Counted from the stretch's first letter, positions 1 through 6,793 are shown. The stretch: DNA of 13,122 nucleotides from Paludibacteraceae bacterium (GCA_016297215.1 JAEDGZ010000037.1:1-13122); one strand, 5' to 3'. The notes: generated by a model not told the origin, from the letters alone. Made by a program: numbers and translations.

Positions 1-807
1 TACGGGGTGAAAGGTATGAGTTTTGCCGTGTCGTCGGCATGCGCATCGTCCACTCACGCCATGCTTCAGGCCTTCGACCAGATACGGCTCGGGCGCGCGG
101 ATGTGATTATCACCGGCGGTGCAGACGCTGATGTAACCCGCCTCGGCATAGGGGGCTTCAACGCTATGCATGCGCTATCCACCCGCAACGACTCGCCCGA
201 GACTGCGAGCAGACCGTTCTCCGCTTCGCGAGACGGCTTCGTGTTGGGCGAGGGAGCAGGCTGCCTCATCTTGGAGGAGTTGGAGCATGCCAAAGCGCGC
301 GGGGCGAAGATTTACGCGGAGGTAGCAGGCGGAGGTATGACCTCTGATGCGTATCACCTGACGGCACCCGACCCGAGCGGGGACGGGGCAAAGCGCGTGA
401 TGGAGATGGCGATAGCGGATGCAGGGATTCAGCCGACGGAGGTGGATTATATCAACACGCACGGCACCTCCACGCCTTTGGGCGATATAGCCGAACTGAA
501 AGCCATTCAGGCAGTGTTCGGGGAGCACGCCTACCAACTGAGTATCGACTCTACGAAATCGATGACGGGACACCTGCTGGGGGCTACGGGTGCTGTGGAA
601 GCATTGGCGTGCGTGCTCGCCCTGCGCGACGGCATCGTGCCGCCGACTATCAACCACGAGGAGGGAGACGAGGACGAGAACATAGACTATCGCCTCAACC
701 TGACATTCAACAAAGCACAATATCGTAGTATGCACTATGCGCTGACCAACACCTTCGGGTTTGGCGGACATAACGCGAGCATGCTGCTCAAGAAATGGGA
801 GGAATAA
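1..807 (+). CDS. fabF: Beta-ketoacyl-ACP synthase II (FabF), 5' end outside the window
   Basis: Condensing enzyme of type II fatty acid synthesis, elongating acyl-ACP with malonyl-ACP in the cytoplasm. The frame is open to the left edge, so only the C-terminal 268 residues are present. The nucleophile is the Cys in SSACASSTHA (codon 40-42). The first catalytic His lies in INTHGTSTPLGD, the conserved Lys and second His in STKSMTGHLLGA, and the C-terminal glycine-rich motif is NTFGFGGHNAS. This Cys-His-His arrangement is typical of FabF and FabB; the overall sequence reads as FabF. A short acidic stretch (EEGDEDEN) replaces a shorter loop before the last strands. The missing part is about one third of a usual 415-420 residue protein. 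It is followed after 39 bases by a small winged-helix gene on the same strand. Confidence 0.95.
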   Translation, partial: YGVKGMSFAVSSACASSTHAMLQAFDQIRLGRADVIITGGADADVTRLGIGGFNAMHALSTRNDSPETASRPFSASRDGFVLGEGAGCLILEELEHAKARGAKIYAEVAGGGMTSDAYHLTAPDPSGDGAKRVMEMAIADAGIQPTEVDYINTHGTSTPLGDIAELKAIQAVFGEHAYQLSIDSTKSMTGHLLGATGAVEALACVLALRDGIVPPTINHEEGDEDENIDYRLNLTFNKAQYRSMHYALTNTFGFGGHNASMLLKKWEE

Positions 808-846
808 TCCTCTCTATAACCAAATTAAATTAAAGGTATTTGTCGT

Positions 847-1041
847 ATGATTACAAGCAAAATCGGTGAGAACGCAGGTTTGATCTGGAATGCACTGCAA
901 GGCGGTGCTCTCACCACCAAAGCACTGAAGAAAGCCACCAAACTGAAAGAGGCTGACTTGAACATGGCTCTTGGCTGGCTCGCACGCGAGGGTAAAGTAA
1001 CCTTCGAGGTAGCAGACGAAGTAACTGTTGCATTAGCATAA
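847..1041 (+). CDS. Small winged helix-turn-helix protein (DUF2582-like)
   Basis: A 64-residue protein that reads as a single winged-helix domain: helices in IWNALQGGALTTKALKKATKL and EADLNMALGWLAREGKV, then a short beta wing (VTFEVADEVTVAL). It matches my recollection of the small Bacteroidota DUF2582 family, which has a winged-helix fold. No ligand-binding domain or metal site is visible, so DNA binding is inferred from fold only and no target is suggested. The ATG at 847 is the only sensible start, and no Shine-Dalgarno sequence precedes it, as is usual in this phylum. It lies 39 bases after fabF and could be co-transcribed with it. A repeat-bearing gap separates it from asd. Confidence 0.75.
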   Translation: MITSKIGENAGLIWNALQGGALTTKALKKATKLKEADLNMALGWLAREGKVTFEVADEVTVALA

Positions 1042-1052
1042 GTTTGTTTTTC

Positions 1053-1087
1053 GGATAAAGGATGAAGGATAAAAGATAAAAGACTCA
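1053..1087. repeat. Heptamer array, left arm of inverted pair before asd
   Basis: Four adjacent seven-base units (GGATAAA, GGATGAA, GGATAAA, AGATAAA at 1053-1080) run without a gap into AGACTCA at 1081-1087. The array is the imperfect inverse of 1160-1194. Left arm plus boundary matches the reverse complement of the right arm at roughly 32 of 38 positions, so a long stem could form around the loop between them. Confidence 0.9.
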
Positions 1088-1101
1088 ATAGTTTCGACTA
1101 T
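1088..1101. other. Short hairpin with TTCG loop inside the asd leader element
   Basis: ATAGT, TTCG, ACTAT gives a 5-bp stem capped by a TTCG tetraloop, directly inside the left heptamer arm. Its first bases complete the boundary motif AGACTCAATAGT (1081-1092). Whether it folds on its own or is part of the larger stem is unknown. Confidence 0.5.
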
Positions 1102-1125
1102 GCGTATTTTGGGGTAGGTGTATCT

Positions 1126-1154
1126 ACCGCGGGCGAGACGCTCTCGTCCCCAGT
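1126..1154. repeat. REP-like GC-rich palindrome, copy 1
   Basis: A 29-base segment identical at 27 positions to 3536-3564. It folds as GGG, CGAGA paired with TCTCG, CCC with a one-base bulge. It sits in the loop of the asd leader element between the two heptamer arms. A nearby minor hairpin (GGTAG/CTACC, 1113-1128) overlaps its left edge. It resembles the REP class of intergenic repeats; no function is evident. Confidence 0.8.
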
Positions 1155-1159
1155 TATTA

Positions 1160-1194
1160 AGTCTTTAATCCTTCATCCTTCATCCTTAATCTTT
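1160..1194. repeat. Heptamer array, right arm of inverted pair before asd
   Basis: Five consecutive seven-base units: AGTCTTT, AATCCTT, CATCCTT, CATCCTT, AATCTTT. The reverse complement gives four units of the GGATGAA type ending in AGACT, the mirror of 1053-1087. The array ends 17 bases before the asd ATG. The junction CTTTGTTC plus an A-rich spacer resembles the last bases of the cca leader (7592-7612). Confidence 0.9.
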
Positions 1195-1211
1195 GTTCTA
1201 AAAGAAAATCC

Positions 1212-2210
1212 ATGAACGTAGCGATAGTAGGCGCATCGGGCGCCGTTGGGCAAGAATTGCTGAAAGTGCTGGAAGAAAGGCACTTCCCCGTTACCGAACT
1301 TCGGCTATTCGGTTCCTCACGTAGTGCGGGAACCGCGTATTGTTTTTGTGGGAAAGAGATTAAAGTGGAGTTGCTGGAGCATGGTGACGCATTCAAAGGA
1401 ATAGACATTGTATTCGCATCGGCGGGGGCATCCGTCTCGCGTGAGTACGCGGAGGACATCACCCGCCATGGTGCAATCCTGATAGATAACTCATCGGCAT
1501 TCCGTATGGATACGGATGTGCCTCTGGTGGTGCCGGAGGTGAATGCGGCAGACGCATTATGCCGTCCGCGCAACATCATCGCCAACCCCAACTGTACGAC
1601 CATTCAGATGGTGGTAGCGCTGCAAGCCATAGAGCGGCTGAGCCATATCCGGCGCGTGCATGTATCGACGTATCAAGCGGCGAGCGGCGCGGGCGCACAG
1701 GCGATGGCGGAACTGGAAGAGCAGTATCGACAAGTGCTTGCAGGCGAGGAGCCGACGGTGCAGAAGTTCGCTTACCAATTGGCATTCAACCTCATTCCGC
1801 AGATAGATGTCTTCACCGACAACGGTTACACCAAAGAGGAGATGAAGATGTACAACGAGACCCGCAAAATCATGCACTCCGACATCGAGGTGTCTGCCAC
1901 CTGTGTGCGCGTGCCCTCGTTGCGTGCTCACTCGGAAGCCGTTTGGGTGGAGACAGAGCGACCCGTCAGCGTGGAGGAAGCCAAGCAGGCTTTTGCGACC
2001 TCGGAAGGCTGTGTGCTGATGGATAACCCTGCAGAGAAGGAATACCCGATGCCGCTTTTCCTGAGCGGGAAAGACGAGGTGTTCATCGGGCGCGTTCGCA
2101 GCGACCTGAGCAACCCTAACGGACTGAGTTTCTGGTGCGTGAGCGACCAGATACGCAAAGGTGCCGCGCTCAATGCCGTGCAGATAGCGGAGTATCTGAT
2201 AAAAGCGTGA
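1212..2210 (+). CDS. asd: Aspartate-semialdehyde dehydrogenase
   Basis: Reduces L-aspartyl-4-phosphate to L-aspartate-4-semialdehyde with NADPH, feeding lysine/diaminopimelate, threonine and methionine synthesis in the cytoplasm. The N-terminal nucleotide-binding loop is VGASGAVGQ (residues 6-14). The catalytic Cys is residue 128 in NPNCTT. The dimerisation/catalytic half contains the substrate-binding segment VRVPSLRAHSEAVW with the active-site His. The length of 332 residues is normal for the family. The start at 1212 places the Rossmann strand MNVAIVGASG at the very N-terminus, as expected. The leader is largely an inverted pair of heptamer arrays ending 17 bases upstream. The U32 gene begins 2 bases after the stop, suggesting translational coupling rather than shared function. 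Confidence 0.97.
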   Translation: MNVAIVGASGAVGQELLKVLEERHFPVTELRLFGSSRSAGTAYCFCGKEIKVELLEHGDAFKGIDIVFASAGASVSREYAEDITRHGAILIDNSSAFRMDTDVPLVVPEVNAADALCRPRNIIANPNCTTIQMVVALQAIERLSHIRRVHVSTYQAASGAGAQAMAELEEQYRQVLAGEEPTVQKFAYQLAFNLIPQIDVFTDNGYTKEEMKMYNETRKIMHSDIEVSATCVRVPSLRAHSEAVWVETERPVSVEEAKQAFATSEGCVLMDNPAEKEYPMPLFLSGKDEVFIGRVRSDLSNPNGLSFWCVSDQIRKGAALNAVQIAEYLIKA

Positions 2211-2212
2211 AG

Positions 2213-3481
2213 ATGGAGCAGGCTATTCACAGCAATATAGAGATTATGGCACCGGTGGGGTGCTGGGAGTCGTTGGCGGCTGCTATACAAGCAGGTGCCA
2301 CCAGCGTCTATTTCGGCATTGAGCACCTGAATATGCGGGCACGGTCGTCTGCCAACTTCACCACGGAGGATATGCACAAGATAGTAGGTATCTGCCGTGA
2401 GGCGGGGGTGAAGACCTACTTGACGCTCAACACGGTGATGTACCCCGAAGACCTGCCGCTGATGCGCGAGATAGTGGATAATGCCAAGGCAGCGGGCGTG
2501 AGCGCCATTATAGCCAGCGACATCGCCGCTATGCAATATGCCAACCAACAGGGCGTGGAGGTGCACCTCTCTACCCAACTGAACATCGCCAATACCGAGG
2601 CACTGCGTTTCTATGCGCAGTTTGCCGATGTGGTGGTACTGGCGCGTGAACTGAACATGGAGCAGGTGGCGGCTATCCACCGCGATATAGAGGAGCAACA
2701 TATATGCGGTCCGCGTGGGGAGGAGTTGCGCATCGAGATGTTCTGCCACGGCGCGCTGTGTATGGCGGTGTCGGGGAAGTGCTACCTGAGCCTGAACAAC
2801 CTCAACCACTCCGCCAACCGCGGGGCGTGTATGCAGGTTTGCCGACGAGGCTATATCGTAAAAGACAAAGAGTCCGACCTCGAATTAGAGGTGGATAACC
2901 AGTATATCATGTCGCCCAAAGACCTGAAAACCATCCATTTCCTCAATAAGATGTTGGACGCGGGTGTGCGTGTGTTGAAGATAGAAGGGCGTGCTCGCGG
3001 CGCGGAATATGTATCGACGGTGGTCGGTTGCTACCGCGAGGCGGTGGAGGCATGGCAGCGAGGCGAGTATGCCGACGATGCTGTGATTGAGCCAAAGATA
3101 GCCGACTGGAACGAGCGGCTGGCGCGGGTGTTCAACAGAGGATTTTGGGACGGGTACTACCAAGGACAACGCTTAGGCGAGTGGACGCACCACTACGGCA
3201 GTCAAGCCACGCGCAAGAAGGTGTATGCCGGCAAATGTACCAACTACTTCAAGAACATCTCCGTGGCGGAGTTTGCGCTGGAAGCCGTGGCGGAACTGAG
3301 AGAAGGCGATGAGTTGCTTATCACAGGAGAGACCACCGGCGCATACGAATTGGTGGCCCACGATTTGCACGATGAAGCGGGGAAACCTGCGCAGAGCGTG
3401 CAAAAAGGCACACTTTTTGCTGTGAAAACGGACAGACCCGTTCGGAGGAATGATAAACTGTTTTTGTTGAGGAAAGAATAG
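2213..3481 (+). CDS. U32 family protein (peptidase-like; tRNA/rRNA hydroxylation type)
   Basis: A 422-residue member of peptidase family U32. The family signature is visible as EMFCHGALCMAVSGKCYLS, with the spaced Cys residues that continue in NRGACMQVCRRGY. Although named peptidases, characterised relatives (E. coli TrhP and RlhA) act in hydroxylation of tRNA uridine or 23S rRNA cytidine. The C-terminal part (RLARVFNRGFWDGYYQG, then a small beta domain) is most like TrhP, so a role in tRNA wobble 5-hydroxyuridine formation is a reasonable inference, not shown here. The start at 2213 was chosen over upstream in-frame codons because these lie inside asd, and because IEIMAPVGCWESL is the usual N-terminal strand. 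The TAG stop directly touches a GC-rich palindrome. Confidence 0.88.
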   Translation: MEQAIHSNIEIMAPVGCWESLAAAIQAGATSVYFGIEHLNMRARSSANFTTEDMHKIVGICREAGVKTYLTLNTVMYPEDLPLMREIVDNAKAAGVSAIIASDIAAMQYANQQGVEVHLSTQLNIANTEALRFYAQFADVVVLARELNMEQVAAIHRDIEEQHICGPRGEELRIEMFCHGALCMAVSGKCYLSLNNLNHSANRGACMQVCRRGYIVKDKESDLELEVDNQYIMSPKDLKTIHFLNKMLDAGVRVLKIEGRARGAEYVSTVVGCYREAVEAWQRGEYADDAVIEPKIADWNERLARVFNRGFWDGYYQGQRLGEWTHHYGSQATRKKVYAGKCTNYFKNISVAEFALEAVAELREGDELLITGETTGAYELVAHDLHDEAGKPAQSVQKGTLFAVKTDRPVRRNDKLFLLRKE

Positions 3482-3515
3482 GACCCACCCCAACCCTCCC
3501 CACAAGGGAGGGAGA
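3482..3515. repeat. GC-rich palindrome, intergenic copy
   Basis: CCCTCCC (3494-3500), loop CACAA, GGGAGGG (3506-3512), preceded by a C-rich flank. The same pattern, with TACAAA as loop and an equivalent C-rich flank, occurs inside priA at about 10927-10957. It begins immediately after the U32 stop codon. It lacks a following T-run, so I do not call it a terminator. Confidence 0.75.
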
Positions 3516-3528
3516 GTTATCGACTCAC

Positions 3529-3580
3529 GTAAACAACCGCGGGCGAGACGCCCGCGTCCCCAGTAAACAACGTAAACACC
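3529..3580. repeat. REP-like palindrome copy 2 flanked by 9-base direct repeats
   Basis: The core CGCGGGCG, AGA, CGCCCGCG (3538-3556) is a perfect 8-bp stem with a 3-base loop. The segment 3536-3564 repeats 1126-1154 at 27 of 29 positions. GTAAACAAC occurs directly on both sides (3529-3537 and 3563-3571), and the second copy is followed by the variant GTAAACACC. The flanks could be a target duplication or simply two units of a nine-base tandem array. Confidence 0.75.
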
Positions 3581-3611
3581 ACTGACCACTATCAATGCAC
3601 TATCGCACATA

Positions 3612-4250
3612 TTGTCTCCTTTCTCTTCGCCGTGGGTGGCGTGGGTGATGTTGGGGTTGCCTATCTGCGCAATATTGGCGGGGGTGTTTCAGCCAGCCGT
3701 GATTCGTCAGGGGTTCGTGAGCCTATTCAGCAAGGTGGAACGGTCGTATAACGACTCGCCGATGAACTACATTGGGCAAGCATTGCTCTTTGTGTTCAGA
3801 GCAGGTATCGTGGGAATGGCTATCTATCTATTTACCTACAACAGCGACCTCGCTACGCAAGCAAACGGCAGCGAATTCCTATTTAGCCGCTATATGACGA
3901 TTATGGGTGCAGTGGCTGCTACGGAGATAGTGAAATACCTTGTTTCGCTGCTGCTCAATTACACTTTTCAACTCTCGCGCCAGTTTGCTACGCTGTTTGC
4001 CCACTATACATACGTGAGCACAAGTATCTGCTGCGTGCTCTACCCTCTCCTGTTGCTGATTATCTACTTTGGCAACCAAACCCTGACCACTATCGGCTTG
4101 TGCGTTATGATGAGCGTGTGCTGGTTGGTGCTGTTTATCAAGTGGGTACGCGTGTTCTTCACCAGTATTCCTTCTGTCATCTATGTGCTACTATATATAC
4201 TAACCATTGAGGTACTCCCCCTCCTCACATTAACCTATATATTTTCATGA
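3612..4250 (+). CDS. DUF4271 family integral membrane protein
   Basis: A polytopic inner-membrane protein of unknown function from a family largely confined to Bacteroidota. About six hydrophobic segments are visible: residues 8-25, 56-75, 93-116, 135-155, 160-182 and 187-212. The rest is short loops with a basic/aromatic bias. Its link to hemD is strong: the stop overlaps the hemD start as ATGA (4247-4250), and I recall this neighbour pair as common in Bacteroidales. The start is a problem. The frame is open from a stop at 3573, but no ATG or GTG lies before the first membrane segment, so the TTG at 3612 is the best guess. Starting at the ATG at 3648 would cut the first membrane segment. The region just upstream is repeat DNA. 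Confidence 0.75.
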   Translation: MSPFSSPWVAWVMLGLPICAILAGVFQPAVIRQGFVSLFSKVERSYNDSPMNYIGQALLFVFRAGIVGMAIYLFTYNSDLATQANGSEFLFSRYMTIMGAVAATEIVKYLVSLLLNYTFQLSRQFATLFAHYTYVSTSICCVLYPLLLLIIYFGNQTLTTIGLCVMMSVCWLVLFIKWVRVFFTSIPSVIYVLLYILTIEVLPLLTLTYIFS

Positions 4251-4990
4251 TAAAGAAAATTCTGATTTCCCAACCTCGTCCAGCCACGGAGCGTAATCCA
4301 TACAGCGCGCTGGAAAAGCAGTTTGGTGTACAATGCGAGTTTCGTCAGTTGATTCATGTGGAAGGCTTGAGCGCCCGCGAGTTTCGCCAACAGCATATCA
4401 ACCCGCTGGACTACACGGCAGTGATACTCAACTCGAAGTTGGGGGCAGACCATTATTTCCGTTTGTGTGAAGAGATGCGGCTTAATGTGCCTGATTCGAT
4501 GCACTACTACTGTATCTCAGAGACCGTAGGAAACTACCTGCAGAAGTTCATCCAGTTTCGCAAGCGCAAGGTATTCTATTCGGAGAAAAATAAGTTTGAA
4601 GACCTGCTGCCGGCAATGTACCGTCGCCCGAACGAGAAATACCTGATGGTGCTTTCGGATATTCACACAGAGGAGCAGATAAACATGTTTGCGGAGCATA
4701 AGATAGAGGTGAAGCCTGCGGTGATGTATCGCACCGTCTCCACCCAATGGGGCGACGAGCCGTTTGACTACGACATGATAGCGCTGTTCACTCCCGCGGG
4801 CGTGCGCTCTATCCGCGAGAACTTCCCCGAGTGGCAACAAGGCGATACCGTGATTGCCGCTTTCGGTGCGAGCACGGTGCAAGCGTTGGAAGATGCGGGT
4901 TTCCGCGTGGATATCAAAGCCATGCCTGCCGCAGAGTTTCAGTCGCTGCCCATCGCGATAGCCGACTATTTAGAGAAGCATAATGCCTGA
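4247..4990 (+). CDS. hemD: Uroporphyrinogen-III synthase (Bacteroidota type)
   Basis: Cyclises hydroxymethylbilane to uroporphyrinogen III in tetrapyrrole synthesis. HemD proteins are poorly conserved; the assignment rests on the two-lobed pattern. Lobe one starts MIKKILISQPRP and contains the AVILNSKLGADHYFRLCEE helix and the ISETVGNYLQK segment. Lobe two contains YLMVLSDIHTEEQ, the FDYDMIALFTPAGVRSI motif (the usual FTSPxGV-like loop) and the C-terminal AAFGASTVQALEDAGFRV. The length of 247 residues is normal. The start ATG overlaps the end of the DUF4271 gene, and its own end overlaps the rnpA start by 8 bases, so the three genes are probably translated from one message. In Bacteroidales this synthase often sits here rather than with the other heme genes. 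Confidence 0.85.
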   Translation: MIKKILISQPRPATERNPYSALEKQFGVQCEFRQLIHVEGLSAREFRQQHINPLDYTAVILNSKLGADHYFRLCEEMRLNVPDSMHYYCISETVGNYLQKFIQFRKRKVFYSEKNKFEDLLPAMYRRPNEKYLMVLSDIHTEEQINMFAEHKIEVKPAVMYRTVSTQWGDEPFDYDMIALFTPAGVRSIRENFPEWQQGDTVIAAFGASTVQALEDAGFRVDIKAMPAAEFQSLPIAIADYLEKHNA

Positions 4991-5354
4991 TTGCAGTTTC
5001 CATAAGTGTGAGCGCCTATGCGGGCAGATGCGCATACAAGCATTGTATAAAGAGGGCAAGCGGTTTGTGGCTTGGCCCTTGCGCGTTTCGTATATGCCCA
5101 CGCCGGAGGCTGCTACTACGCAAGTGCTCATCTGGGCACCGAAATCGCTCTTCAAGCATGCTGTGGACAGGAATCGTATGCGCAGGCTGATGCGCGAAGC
5201 CTATCGCACACAGAAAGACCTGCTGCCCAAGGATAAGCACTATCAGATAGCGTTCAACTATATGGATAAGACCGAGCAACCGCTACCCGTTATTGAGAAA
5301 GCGATGCGGAAAGCGATGAGAACGATAAAAACGCAGACTGAAGTTTCCGAATAA
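4983..5354 (+). CDS. rnpA: Ribonuclease P protein component
   Basis: Protein subunit of RNase P, assisting the RNA subunit in cutting the 5' leader of pre-tRNA. The family RNR motif is present as AVDRNRMRRLMREAYR (residues 60-75), giving the basic helix that contacts RNA. The upstream part has the expected central beta strands (RVSYMPTP, TTQVLIWAPKS) after a short Cys-containing N-terminus. The length of 123 residues is normal. The ATG overlaps the hemD stop by 8 bases. The end is unusual: the last codons and the TAA stop (5352-5354) fall inside a nine-base tandem array that starts near 5344, so the terminal VSE residues derive from repeat DNA. The rnpA-yidD order is widely conserved in bacteria, usually near rpmH, which is not in this window. 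Confidence 0.93.
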   Translation: MPDCSFHKCERLCGQMRIQALYKEGKRFVAWPLRVSYMPTPEAATTQVLIWAPKSLFKHAVDRNRMRRLMREAYRTQKDLLPKDKHYQIAFNYMDKTEQPLPVIEKAMRKAMRTIKTQTEVSE

Positions 5355-5388
5355 TCGGAAGACTCTGAATAATCGGAAAAATCAGACT
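5344..5388. repeat. Nine-base tandem array between rnpA and yidD
   Basis: Five consecutive nine-base units: TTTCCGAAT, AATCGGAAG, ACTCTGAAT, AATCGGAAA, AATCAGACT. A 17-base string (5362-5378) recurs exactly at 5636-5652 on the other side of yidD. The array contains the rnpA stop codon and ends just before the possible yidD starts. Confidence 0.8.
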
Positions 5389-5401
5389 AATGTTCCTTAC
5401 C

Positions 5402-5623
5402 ATGAAGAAACTGATTCGACAGCTATTTCTCTTGCCGGTGTATTTCTACCGCTACTGTATCTCGCCTTTGACGCCGCCGTCGTGCCGTTACACGCCGACT
5501 TGCAGTCAGTATATGGTGGAGGCAGTGCTTAAATACGGTATCTTCAAGGGCGGCTGGCTGGGTATCAAGCGTATCCTACGCTGTCATCCATGGGGAGGAA
5601 GCGGCTACGACCCTGTGCCATAA
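5402..5623 (+). CDS. yidD: Membrane protein insertion efficiency factor YidD
   Basis: A 73-residue YidD protein, a small membrane-associated factor that assists insertion of inner-membrane proteins through YidC. The signature is complete: CRYTPTCSQY with two Cys residues, then KRILRCHPWGGSGYDPVP at the C-terminus. An amphipathic N-terminal stretch (KKLIRQLFLLPVYFYRYCI) would associate with the membrane. I chose the ATG at 5402 because MKKLIRQ fits the usual basic N-terminus; the in-frame ATG at 5390 would add MFLT and sits at the edge of the repeat array. It follows rnpA by 47 bases, an order conserved across many bacteria. Nine-base repeat units lie on both sides of the gene. Confidence 0.92.
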   Translation: MKKLIRQLFLLPVYFYRYCISPLTPPSCRYTPTCSQYMVEAVLKYGIFKGGWLGIKRILRCHPWGGSGYDPVP

Positions 5624-5625
5624 AC

Positions 5626-5671
5626 AGTTCGAAGAACTCTGAATAATCGGAATACTCAGAGTCTGATTTCA
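5626..5671. repeat. Nine-base repeat units and hairpins between yidD and trmD
   Basis: ACTCTGAAT, AATCGGAAT, ACTCAGAGT (5636-5662) continue the nine-base pattern seen before yidD, with a 17-base identity to 5362-5378. ACTCTGA (5636-5642) can pair with TCAGAGT (5656-5662). A separate small hairpin AGTTC, GAA, GAACT lies just before it, sharing its last bases. No T-run follows, so termination is doubtful. Confidence 0.7.
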
Positions 5672-5690
5672 AACACAACGTAAAACACCC

Positions 5691-6371
5691 ATGCGAATTG
5701 ATATTATTTCTGCTTGTCCGGAATTGCTGGAATCGCCGCTGAACCACTCTATCGTGCAGCGGGCGAAGGACAAGGGTTTGGCTGAGATATACGTGCATAA
5801 CCTGCGCGACTACACCTTGGATAAACACCGCAAGGTGGATGATTATGCGTTCGGCTTTGGTGCGGGGATGGTGCTGCAGATAGAGCCTATCGACCGTGTC
5901 ATCACCAAACTGACCTCTGAGCGACATTACGATGAGATTATCTTCACCGCGCCCGACGGGGAGCGCTTCACACAGAAGGAAGCCAACCGACTGTCGCTGG
6001 CGGAGAATATCATCATCCTCTGCGGGCACTACAAGGGCGTTGACCAGCGCGTGCGCGACCATCTCATCACCAAGGAATACACCATCGGCGACTTTGTGCT
6101 CACGGGCGGCGAGATGCCTGCAGCAATCATGACCGATGCCATTGTGCGCCTGCTGCCCGGCGCGTTAGGCGATGTGGAGAGTGCGCTGTCGGATAGTTTT
6201 CAAGATGGCTTGTTGGAACCCGGGGTATATACGCGTCCGGCGGAGTATAAGGGCTGGCGAGTGCCGGATATTCTGCTCTCGGGGCATCAGGCGAAGATAG
6301 AGGAGTGGCTCTACGAAGAGTCGCTGCGCCATACCCGCGAACGCCGACCGGATTTGTTAGGGGAAGAATAA
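5691..6371 (+). CDS. trmD: tRNA (guanine37-N1)-methyltransferase
   Basis: Methylates G37 next to the anticodon using S-adenosylmethionine, preventing +1 frameshifts; a dimeric SPOUT-fold enzyme. The trefoil-knot motifs are present: IIILCGHYKGVDQRVRDH and YTIGDFVLTGGEMPA, followed by the catalytic-Asp segment SALSDSFQDGLLEPGVYTRP and the C-terminal VPDILLSGHQAKIEEW. The N-terminal MRIDIISACPELLESPL and the DDYAFGFGAGMVLQIEP segment are typical. The length of 226 residues is normal. The start at 5691 fits the family N-terminus. In many bacteria trmD is next to rpsP; here rpsP is nearby but on the opposite strand, across the Dabb gene and a terminator. The gap from yidD (67 bases) is repeat DNA. 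Confidence 0.96.
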   Translation: MRIDIISACPELLESPLNHSIVQRAKDKGLAEIYVHNLRDYTLDKHRKVDDYAFGFGAGMVLQIEPIDRVITKLTSERHYDEIIFTAPDGERFTQKEANRLSLAENIIILCGHYKGVDQRVRDHLITKEYTIGDFVLTGGEMPAAIMTDAIVRLLPGALGDVESALSDSFQDGLLEPGVYTRPAEYKGWRVPDILLSGHQAKIEEWLYEESLRHTRERRPDLLGEE

Positions 6372-6398
6372 GAATACGCCGATTAAAATGGAAAGAAT

Positions 6399-6710
6399 AT
6401 GATTAAGCACATTGTTTTTTTCCGTCTGCAAGACGAAGCAGAGGGGCACACTAAGGAGGAAAATGCTCTTATTATCAAAGAAGGACTGCTTTCTTTGCGT
6501 GAGAAGATTGATGTATTGGTATCGGAGGAAGTGGGTATCAATATCCCCAATGCCAAGAAGACTGACTACGATGTCTGTCTCATTTGTGAGTTCCGCACAT
6601 GGGAGGATGTAGATACCTATCAGAATCACCCCGAGCACTTGAAAGTGGCAGGATATATTGCCAAGGTTCGCGCCGCTCGTGCTGCTGTGGATTATGAATT
6701 TGCAGAATAA
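6399..6710 (+). CDS. Dabb (stress-responsive A/B barrel) domain protein
   Basis: A 103-residue single-domain protein with the dimeric alpha/beta barrel pattern of the Dabb family: first strand MIKHIVFFRLQDEAEG, a helix ENALIIKEGLLSLREKI, then strands around VLVSEEVGINI and YDVCLICEF, and the typical ending YQNHPEHLKVAGYIAKVRAARAAVDYEF. Plant relatives are stress-induced or small-molecule binding proteins; bacterial members are mostly uncharacterised, so no reaction is assigned. It starts 27 bases after trmD with no promoter seen between, so it is probably the last gene of that transcript. A strong hairpin follows. Confidence 0.85.
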   Translation: MIKHIVFFRLQDEAEGHTKEENALIIKEGLLSLREKIDVLVSEEVGINIPNAKKTDYDVCLICEFRTWEDVDTYQNHPEHLKVAGYIAKVRAARAAVDYEFAE

Positions 6711-6730
6711 AGCATACTAAACAGAAGAAA

Positions 6731-6773
6731 AACAAGAGGCTGCCTAACTTGACTTGTTAGACAGCCTCTTGTT
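6731..6773. terminator. Intrinsic terminator hairpin between Dabb gene and rpsP
   Basis: A 12-bp perfect stem (6731-6742 with 6762-6773, core AAGAGGCTG) continues after one mismatch as CTAAC/GTTAG around a seven-base loop. On the minus strand it is followed by a T-rich run, so it best serves rpsP. The plus-strand side lacks a clean T-run but may still end the trmD-Dabb transcript. It shares AAGAGGCTGCCTAA with the cca/priA terminator. Confidence 0.85.
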
Positions 6774-6793
6774 GACTAAATTCAGCAGTATGC

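Noticed and set aside
175..771. Open frame antisense to fabF
   Set aside because: Same reason: the sense strand is an unambiguous condensing enzyme and the antisense product shows no family features.
1103..1112. Promoter for asd with a TATTTTGG -7 box
   Set aside because: It mismatches TAnnTTTG and has no TTTG box at the proper distance upstream; it lies within the repeat element.
1053..1194. Possible CRISPR array
   Set aside because: The units are seven bases in direct contact with no unique spacers, and no cas genes are present.
2135..2212. Upstream extension of the U32 gene into asd
   Set aside because: The extra 26 residues overlap the asd coding end in another frame and lack family similarity; the ATG at 2213 matches the usual N-terminus.
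3597..3650. Short out-of-frame peptide from the ATG at 3595
   Set aside because: It ends after about 17 codons, has no features and is not separated from repeat sequence; not supportable as a gene.
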